Origin: UM-FILTER-42-9 sp038063775
GTDB lineage: Bacteria > Patescibacteriota > Minisyncoccia > Moranbacterales > UBA2206
Assembly (NCBI GenBank): GCA_038063775.1
Contig: JBBTUK010000024.1
Location: forward strand, 1-18,558
Direction: 5' to 3'
DNA: 18,558 nucleotides
Positions 14,250 to 18,558 of the stretch are shown here, piece by piece (position 1 is the stretch's first letter; each line of letters begins with the position of its first letter). A program made the translations under genes and the position numbers. The notes beneath the pieces were generated by a model. That model had not been told where the DNA came from and did no database searches. It was given only the letters and a program-made list of their open reading frames with translations.

Positions 14250-14280
14250 AAAAACATCCTGCAAAATAGGGTGTTTTTTA
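14250..14280. terminator. Bidirectional terminator between clpP and gpmI
   Basis: AAACATCCT and AGGGTGTTT form a 9-bp stem with one wobble pair across GCAAAAT. The stem is followed by TTTTT on the plus strand, and the A-rich upstream flank gives a T-run on the minus strand. It lies between the stops of two convergent genes and can serve both. Confidence 0.75.
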
Positions 14281-14298
14281 ATTTCCAATTTTTAAAAA

Positions 14299-15864
14299 TT
14301 ATTTTAAAAGTGGCAGCAGGCTTTCGCCCGTCATTTCTTTTGATTTTTCCAGGCCCAAAAACTCCAAAACAGTCGGTGCGACATCACTCAGAAGCCCTTC
14401 CACTTTTACTTCTTCCGGTACATAACTAGCCAGATCCTTCCTGTGATTTTCGGCAGTAACAAACCAGAGCGGAACAGGGTTGATGGAATGTTCAGTATTG
14501 GTTTCGCCGGTCAGATTATTTTTGAGCTCTTCCGCGTTGCCATGATCGGCGGTGATCAGCAAGCACCCACCTTCCATTAAAACTGCCGGAATAAGTTTTC
14601 CGAGGCACGTATCAACAATCTCTGCAGCTCTGATGGTTGCACTTTCATTTCCAGTATGGCCGACAATATCGGCGTTGGCGTAATTTATCAGAATAAAATC
14701 GTATTTACTTTCTTTTAGCGCTGAGATAACTTTGACTGTTATTTCTCCGGCGCTCATTTCTGGAGCATCCGCGAAACTTTCCACGGTTAAGGAGGGGACA
14801 ATCACGCGGTCTTCGCCAGGAAAGCTTTCCTCTGAGCCGCCATTGAAAAAATAAGTCACATGGGCAAATTTTTCCGTTTCGGAAATTCTAAGCTGGTGCA
14901 GGTTATTGTCGCTTAATATTTTTCCAAGAGGATTTTCAATGCCAATCGGCTGGAACGCGACATTAACTGGCAATCCTTCCTCATATTGTATCATTGTTAC
15001 AAAATCAATGTTTCTCAATTGCTCCCGTTTGAATTTCATAAATCCCGGCAAAACGAACGTCTTAGTTATTTGTCTCGCGCGGTCTTCCCGAAAATTGAAA
15101 AAAATTATCGAGTCGTTATCTTTAATCAATCCAACGGGAATACCACCTTCGGTTACTACCGCTGGCTCGATAAATTCGTCATAGATTTTTTTCTCGTATG
15201 ATTCTTTAAGATAAGCCAGCGGATCGGTTATTTTTTCCCCTTCCCCACGCGTCATTAAATTATAAGCTTTCTCTGTGCGATCCCAGTTATCGTTCCGGTC
15301 CATCGCGAAATAGCGTCCGCAGAGGGTGGCAATTTTTCCCAAACCGTAATCCGCCATTCTTTTTTGAAGTTCTTGGACAGAATCAATGCCCGAATTTGGC
15401 GCGGAATCGCGGCCGTCAGTAAAAACGTGGATAAACAGCTTCTCTACTTTTTGGTCGCGTGCCAGCTCCAAAAGGGCGTAAAGATGATCAACATAAGAAT
15501 GGACGCCTCCTTTTCCAATCAGCCCTATGAGGTGCAAGGAAGAATTATTTTTTCGGGTGTTTTCAATGGTCTCCAAAAAAGCTTTTTTCTTGAAGAATTC
15601 TCCGGTTTGGATGTCCATCGTGATGCGGGGCATGCTCTGGTAAATGACCGTACCTGCCCCCAAAGTGATATGGCCCACTTCCGAATTGCCCGCTTCTTCC
15701 CAGGGCAGCCCTACCGAAATACCTGAAGCCTGCAGAGCCACATGGGGATAAAAACCATTCAGCTTGTTGATAGTTGGCAGATTGGCCTTGGCAATGGCAT
15801 TTCCCTTGGCGCTTCTTCCAATTCCCCATCCATCGAGCACAACTAGAACAACCGGTTTATACAT
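14299..15864 (-). CDS. gpmI: 2,3-bisphosphoglycerate-independent phosphoglycerate mutase
   Basis: Manganese-dependent glycolytic enzyme interconverting 3- and 2-phosphoglycerate through a phosphoserine. The length of 521 residues is typical. Metal and catalytic motifs are intact: LDGWG with D11, GNSEVGH with the phosphorylated S61, GGVHS and VFTDGRDSAP in the inserted transferase domain, NFREDRARQ, ADIVGHTGN, TADHGNAEE and NTEHSINPVP. Two small departures are GLIGKGGVHS, where many enzymes have LLSDGGVHSH, and EHS where TAHT is usual; neither removes a known catalytic residue. It belongs to the alkaline phosphatase superfamily. It is transcribed from the divergent promoter shared with rny and terminates together with clpP. 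Confidence 0.96.
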   Translation of the reverse strand: MYKPVVLVVLDGWGIGRSAKGNAIAKANLPTINKLNGFYPHVALQASGISVGLPWEEAGNSEVGHITLGAGTVIYQSMPRITMDIQTGEFFKKKAFLETIENTRKNNSSLHLIGLIGKGGVHSYVDHLYALLELARDQKVEKLFIHVFTDGRDSAPNSGIDSVQELQKRMADYGLGKIATLCGRYFAMDRNDNWDRTEKAYNLMTRGEGEKITDPLAYLKESYEKKIYDEFIEPAVVTEGGIPVGLIKDNDSIIFFNFREDRARQITKTFVLPGFMKFKREQLRNIDFVTMIQYEEGLPVNVAFQPIGIENPLGKILSDNNLHQLRISETEKFAHVTYFFNGGSEESFPGEDRVIVPSLTVESFADAPEMSAGEITVKVISALKESKYDFILINYANADIVGHTGNESATIRAAEIVDTCLGKLIPAVLMEGGCLLITADHGNAEELKNNLTGETNTEHSINPVPLWFVTAENHRKDLASYVPEEVKVEGLLSDVAPTVLEFLGLEKSKEMTGESLLPLLK

Positions 15865-15927
15865 AAGAATAAGTTTTATTTTTGTTTATTGTTTGAGCTT
15901 TAAATCAAAAAATTTATTGTCAGACTA

Positions 15928-15956
15928 ATAATATCATCTAGAAAATCCTTTGACAA
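15928..15956 (-). promoter_or_regulatory. gpmI promoter
   Basis: On the minus strand TTGTCA (15956-15951), a 17-bp spacer and TATTAT (15933-15928) preceded by TGA form a strong extended -10 promoter. Its -35 overlaps that of the oppositely directed rny promoter by five bases. The leader to the gpmI ATG would be about 57 nt. Confidence 0.7.
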
Positions 15957-15978
15957 GAAGTTTTAATTGTAATACTAT
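15950..15978 (+). promoter_or_regulatory. rny promoter
   Basis: A perfect TTGACA (15950-15955), 17-bp spacer and TACTAT (15973-15978). The predicted start near 15985 leaves a leader of about 208 nt before the rny ATG. The -35 box TTGACA/A is read as TTGTCA on the other strand and serves the gpmI promoter. Confidence 0.7.
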
Positions 15979-15984
15979 CCTAAA

Positions 15985-16192
15985 AGAACAAACCCCGAGA
16001 TAAATTTCAATCAAGTGATTGATTACCAGGCTGTAAATTCTCTAAAAAGAGTTCAAAGCGCAGCAATTCTGCGCGATATTACTTCCAGGCGGGGCAAAAG
16101 CAGCATAATTTGTTTAAAATGATTTAATTGATTAATTAATCGTTGACCAGAATAAAAAAGCATGATTTATCAATTGAACAGAAAAAAATATT
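15985..16192 (+). other. Long 5' leader of rny
   Basis: About 208 nt between the predicted start of transcription and the rny ATG. No ORF with a credible start is seen. Two small hairpins stand out: CTCT-AAAA-AGAG near 16039-16050 and GCGCAG-CAATT-CTGCGC at 16058-16074. The 3' half is AT-rich, with no Shine-Dalgarno before the ATG. Such length allows for post-transcriptional control, but no known riboswitch or sRNA is recognised. Confidence 0.45.
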
Positions 16193-17728
16193 ATGGAAGA
16201 AACAAGTTTAACGATTCTTGTAGTCGGGATTTTAGGTTTGGCGTTCGGAGCCTTGTTCGGTTATTACACCAGGCAGACCATCGCTAAAAAACAACTAACC
16301 ACCGCGGAAGGGAAGGCCTCTAAAATGCTCGAAGAGGCCGGAAAAGAAGCCCAAGAAGTCGTCCTCGAATCAAAAAACAAGGCCGTCAACATTCTTGAAG
16401 AGGCTAAGAAAAAAGAGCAGGAGCGGGAAAGCCAAATAATGCGCCACGAAGAGCGGCTGGACAAAAAAGAAGAGCTCCTGGATAAAAAAACGGAGGAACT
16501 TGAGCGTGGTCGAGAAATAATCATAAAAAAAGCCGATGAAATAAGGCAACTTAGGAAGGAAGCCGAGGAAACCAGAAAACAAGAGCTGAAACGGTTAGAA
16601 AAAATCGCCGGTTTTTCAAAGGAAGAGGCCAAGAAAGTTTTGCTTCAACTGACAGAAGAGGAAAGCCGCGACTTGTTGGCCAAAAAAATCAAGGCGCTGG
16701 AAACAACCGGACAGGAAGATCTGGAAAAGAAGGCGAAGGATATCATGACGCAGGCAATCCAAAAATACGCCAGCTCTCATTCCGCGGATGTGACAACCAG
16801 CACGGTGAATATCGCTTCGGATGAAATAAAAGGCAGGATAATCGGAAGAGAAGGCAGAAATATCAAGGCCCTAGAGAGACTAACCGGCATTGAAATAATT
16901 GTCGATGATACTCCGGAAGCCATAGTTATTTCAGGCTTTGATCCAATCAGAAGGGAAATTGCCAAAATTGCCATAGAGAAATTGGTGGCTGATGGCCGGA
17001 TTCATCCGACGAGAATAGAGGAAGCAGTTGAGTTCGCCAAAAGCGAAATTAACAACAAAATAAAAGAAGCCGGCGAAGCGGCTGCGTATGATGTGGGAGT
17101 GGCTGGCCTTGATCCGAAACTCGTTCATATTTTAGGCAGGCTCCGCTACCGGACAAGTTACGGGCAGAACGCTCTTCTGCATTCTTTGGAAGTGGCGCAT
17201 CTTTCCGGCGCCTTGGCGGCGGAACTCGGAGCGGATGTGAATATCGCCAAGAAAGCCGGACTCTTGCACGATATCGGGAAGGCCGTTGATCATGAAGTGC
17301 AAGGGACGCACGTTGAAATAGGCATAAAGATTCTACAAAAATTCAAAATGGACGATGCCATCATTGATGCCATGAAACCGCATCATGAGGATTATCCTTT
17401 CGATTCTCGCGAATCAATGATCATCGCCGCCGCCGACGCTATTTCTGCCAGCCGTCCAGGCGCCCGTAAAGATACGCTGGAAAAATATCTAAAAAGACTT
17501 GGCGAATTGGAAAACGTTGCCAATTCATTTGAAGAGGTCGAAAAAACCTATGCTATCCAGGCGGGCAGGGAAATACGCGTTTTTGTTAAGCCGGAGAAGA
17601 TTGACGATCTGGGGGCGATAAAACTAGCCCGCGCCATCGCGGATAAAATTGAAAAAGAGCTGAAATATCCCGGAGAAATAAAGGTAAATGTTATCAGGGA
17701 AACAAGAGCGGTGGAATTTGCTAAGTAA
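16193..17728 (+). CDS. rny: Ribonuclease Y (membrane-anchored endoribonuclease)
   Basis: Initiates bulk mRNA decay in bacteria that lack RNase E. One N-terminal membrane helix (about 6-25) is followed by a long Lys/Glu-rich coiled coil (about 36-190), a KH RNA-binding domain (about 205-265, with GREG at 218-221 in GRIIGREGRNIKALERLTG) and an HD phosphohydrolase domain. HD-domain residues include H330 (LLHSLEVAHL), H359-D360 (GLLHDIGKAVDHE), the PHHEDYPF segment and the ADAISASRPGAR block. The 511-residue length is typical. The gene has a divergent promoter shared with gpmI and a long untranslated leader. No terminator with a T-run is obvious before the HU leader. Confidence 0.96.
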   Translation: MEETSLTILVVGILGLAFGALFGYYTRQTIAKKQLTTAEGKASKMLEEAGKEAQEVVLESKNKAVNILEEAKKKEQERESQIMRHEERLDKKEELLDKKTEELERGREIIIKKADEIRQLRKEAEETRKQELKRLEKIAGFSKEEAKKVLLQLTEEESRDLLAKKIKALETTGQEDLEKKAKDIMTQAIQKYASSHSADVTTSTVNIASDEIKGRIIGREGRNIKALERLTGIEIIVDDTPEAIVISGFDPIRREIAKIAIEKLVADGRIHPTRIEEAVEFAKSEINNKIKEAGEAAAYDVGVAGLDPKLVHILGRLRYRTSYGQNALLHSLEVAHLSGALAAELGADVNIAKKAGLLHDIGKAVDHEVQGTHVEIGIKILQKFKMDDAIIDAMKPHHEDYPFDSRESMIIAAADAISASRPGARKDTLEKYLKRLGELENVANSFEEVEKTYAIQAGREIRVFVKPEKIDDLGAIKLARAIADKIEKELKYPGEIKVNVIRETRAVEFAK

Positions 17729-17779
17729 AAACTTGCCAATCACAAGCTAATTTAGAACAAATCGGGGCGAATATTGGCC

Positions 17780-17796
17780 TATAATTCATTTATAAT
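17780..17796 (+). promoter_or_regulatory. Possible HU promoter region (two TATAAT boxes)
   Basis: Two perfect TATAAT hexamers lie 11 bp apart (17780-17785 and 17791-17796) upstream of the HU gene. Neither has a good -35 at 16-18 bp. They may be tandem -10 elements or AT-rich coincidence. A start from either would give a leader of about 130 nt. Confidence 0.35.
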
Positions 17797-17818
17797 GTGC
17801 AAGTTACGCTGTGGATAA

Positions 17819-17849
17819 CTATTATTTGCCTTATTTAAGGCAAAAATAG
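17819..17849 (+). promoter_or_regulatory. Leader hairpin upstream of the HU gene
   Basis: CTATT-A-TTTGCCTT (17819-17832) pairs with AAGGCAAAAATAG (17837-17849), giving a 13-bp stem with one bulged A and an ATTT loop. No T-run follows on the plus strand, so it is not a normal terminator for rny; it may be an RNA stabiliser or a regulatory site. TGTGGATAA (17810-17818), the complement of a consensus DnaA box, lies next to it. Confidence 0.45.
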
Positions 17850-17930
17850 TAAAATAGGTAAGAATAAAGAAACAAATCAGCCAAAAAAGCACCTATGCTT
17901 ATGGCTTAAAACTAGAGAGGCGGTGATATT

Positions 17931-18215
17931 ATGGCAGGGCATGTAAACAAAGACGCGCTAGTTGCGGAAATCGCAACGAAAACAGATTTGTCAAAAAAAG
18001 ATGTGGAGGCAGTTATTGATAATATGATAGAATCTATAACTAAATCTTTGCAAGGCGGAAGCAAGGTAACGTTGACCGGCTTTGGAACGTTCAAGGTTTC
18101 TAAGCGCGCGGCTAGAGAGGGTATCAATCCTCAAACTAAAGAAAAACTTCAGATTCCGGCAATGACTGTTCCAAAATTTACCGCTGGAAAATCTTTAAAA
18201 GAAGCGGTCAGATAA
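17931..18215 (+). CDS. hup: HU-family DNA-binding protein
   Basis: Nucleoid-associated histone-like protein that binds and bends DNA as a dimer. At 94 residues it has the normal HU length. An N-terminal helical dimerisation part (NKDALVAEIATKTDLSKKDVEAV) is followed by the conserved VTLTGFGTFKV strand turn. The DNA-binding arm is RAAREGINPQTKEKLQIPAMTVPKF, with the proline that intercalates into DNA in the NPQT region, and the C-terminus is FTAGKSLKEAV. GAGGCGGTGAT just before the ATG matches the extended GGTGAT part of a Shine-Dalgarno, which supports this start. HU and IHF share this fold; the sequence looks like ordinary HU. A strong terminator follows. Confidence 0.95.
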   Translation: MAGHVNKDALVAEIATKTDLSKKDVEAVIDNMIESITKSLQGGSKVTLTGFGTFKVSKRAAREGINPQTKEKLQIPAMTVPKFTAGKSLKEAVR

Positions 18216-18227
18216 GAGATTCTTTTT

Positions 18228-18255
18228 CAGCCAGAGGCTGATCCGCCTGGGGCGG
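18228..18255. repeat. Two short GC-rich stem-loops after the HU gene
   Basis: CAGCC-AGA-GGCTG (18228-18240) and CCGCC-TGG-GGCGG (18243-18255) are adjacent small palindromes between the HU stop and its terminator. They look like a dispersed intergenic repeat unit rather than part of the terminator. Confidence 0.5.
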
Positions 18256-18288
18256 AAATTCGGCTAGCAGATCTTAAAAGATAGCAAC

Positions 18289-18318
18289 AAAACTCCCCGC
18301 TTGAGCGGGGAGTTTTGT
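18289..18318. terminator. Strong bidirectional terminator after the HU gene
   Basis: AAAACTCCCCGC (18289-18300) and GCGGGGAGTTTT (18305-18316) make a perfect 12-bp stem with a TTGA loop and a T-run at the end. The A-rich left arm gives a T-run on the minus strand, so it can also end the tRNA-Gly transcript coming from the other side. Confidence 0.85.
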
Positions 18319-18343
18319 TATGTTCGCGGAGGTTTATACATTG

Positions 18344-18414
18344 AGCGGGTGAGGGGAATCGGACCCCTGGCTTCAGCTTGGAAAGCTGAGGTATTACCAT
18401 TATACGACACCCGC
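18344..18414 (-). tRNA. tRNA-Gly(TCC)
   Basis: The cloverleaf closes fully. The acceptor stem is GCGGGTG/CACCCGC (7 of 7). The D stem is GTAT/ATAC with loop AATGGTA. The anticodon stem is TCAGC/GCTGA with loop TTTCCAA, giving anticodon TCC. The variable loop is AGCC, and the T stem is AGGGG/CCCCT with loop TCCGATT. The discriminator base is T, as is usual for tRNA-Gly. The CCA end is not encoded (CAA follows). The T loop has C at position 55 instead of the nearly invariant T that becomes pseudouridine; other conserved positions (G18-G19, G53, C56, A58, C61) are kept. Confidence 0.93.
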
Positions 18415-18458
18415 CTACGCTACGCTTCGGCGGGCAAGCCCGCTAAAGCAGTAAAATT

Positions 18459-18487
18459 ATTGTAAATTGAAAATTATAAATTGTAAA
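18459..18487 (-). promoter_or_regulatory. Possible promoter of tRNA-Gly
   Basis: On the minus strand TTTACA (18487-18482), a 17-bp spacer and TACAAT (18464-18459) are correctly placed about 45 bp upstream of the tRNA 5' end. The region is AT-rich, so chance matches are possible. Between them and the tRNA lies a GC-rich hairpin GCGGGC-AA-GCCCGC (plus strand 18430-18443). Confidence 0.45.
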
Positions 18488-18523
18488 CTACTAAATATTT
18501 TCCGGTCGCAATTACTGAACGAA

Positions 18524-18556
18524 GCTCGAACCTTTTTCGAGCGAAAATCGCTCGAA
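18524..18556. repeat. Overlapping alternative hairpins at the window edge
   Basis: Three related arms, GCTCGAA (18524-18530), TTCGAGCG (18536-18543) and CGCTCGAA (18549-18556), allow two mutually exclusive hairpins: the first two arms across CCTTT, or the last two across AAAAT with a perfect 8-bp stem. The window ends here, so its relation to a gene is unknown. Confidence 0.5.
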
Positions 18557-18558
18557 TG

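Noticed and set aside
1..18558. CRISPR array, prophage or complete insertion sequence
   Set aside because: No regularly spaced direct repeats, cas, integrase or transposase genes are seen; only short palindromic and inverted-repeat elements are present.

Overview
The window reads as chromosomal DNA from a small-genome bacterium of the Candidate Phyla Radiation (Patescibacteria, probably a Parcubacteria-type lineage). This placement is inferred from several things together: an array of tiny T4SS-pilin-like membrane proteins, an orphan lipoprotein solute-binding protein with no permease next to it, a LysM-CHAP peptidase, a K+-independent-type membrane pyrophosphatase, few Shine-Dalgarno sequences, and several families of short palindromic repeats between genes. 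No phylogenetic marker such as rRNA is present.

Layout. 1-1286: upstream DNA and a secreted or membrane-anchored LysM-LysM-CHAP cell-wall hydrolase. 1294-3492 (minus): a PcrA/UvrD helicase, tail to tail with the previous gene, with a palindromic repeat inserted in frame between its helicase core and its C-terminal domain. 3592-8371: a good promoter, then a SAM methyltransferase, a substrate-binding lipoprotein and five small signal-peptide-bearing membrane proteins holding six copies of a two-helix pilin-like unit. The first of these appears to have lost a glycine-rich tail to a one-base frameshift. A terminator and a 136-bp inverted-repeat element split the array, and a new promoter follows. 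8404-9949: nusA with its own promoter and a terminator-like hairpin in the leader. 9979-10113: a second copy of the inverted-repeat element, ending one base before the start codon of the membrane pyrophosphatase gene hppA (10115-12109). 12163-14231: trigger factor and clpP, separated by a pair of opposed REP-like hairpins. 14299-15864 (minus): gpmI, sharing a bidirectional terminator with clpP and a divergent overlapping promoter with rny (16193-17728). 17931-18215: an HU-family DNA-binding protein. 18344-18414 (minus): tRNA-Gly(TCC).

Most genes are housekeeping: transcription elongation and termination (NusA), RNA decay (RNase Y), protein folding and degradation (Tig, ClpP), glycolysis (GpmI), energy and pyrophosphate metabolism (HppA), DNA repair (PcrA) and nucleoid structure (HU). 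The accessory and least understood part is 3651-8371. The close spacing of methyltransferase, lipoprotein and first pilin-like protein suggests co-transcription of an envelope-associated module. The most notable features beyond the genes are the paired 135/136-bp inverted-repeat elements, the attenuator-like nusA leader, and the gpmI/rny promoters with overlapping -35 boxes.
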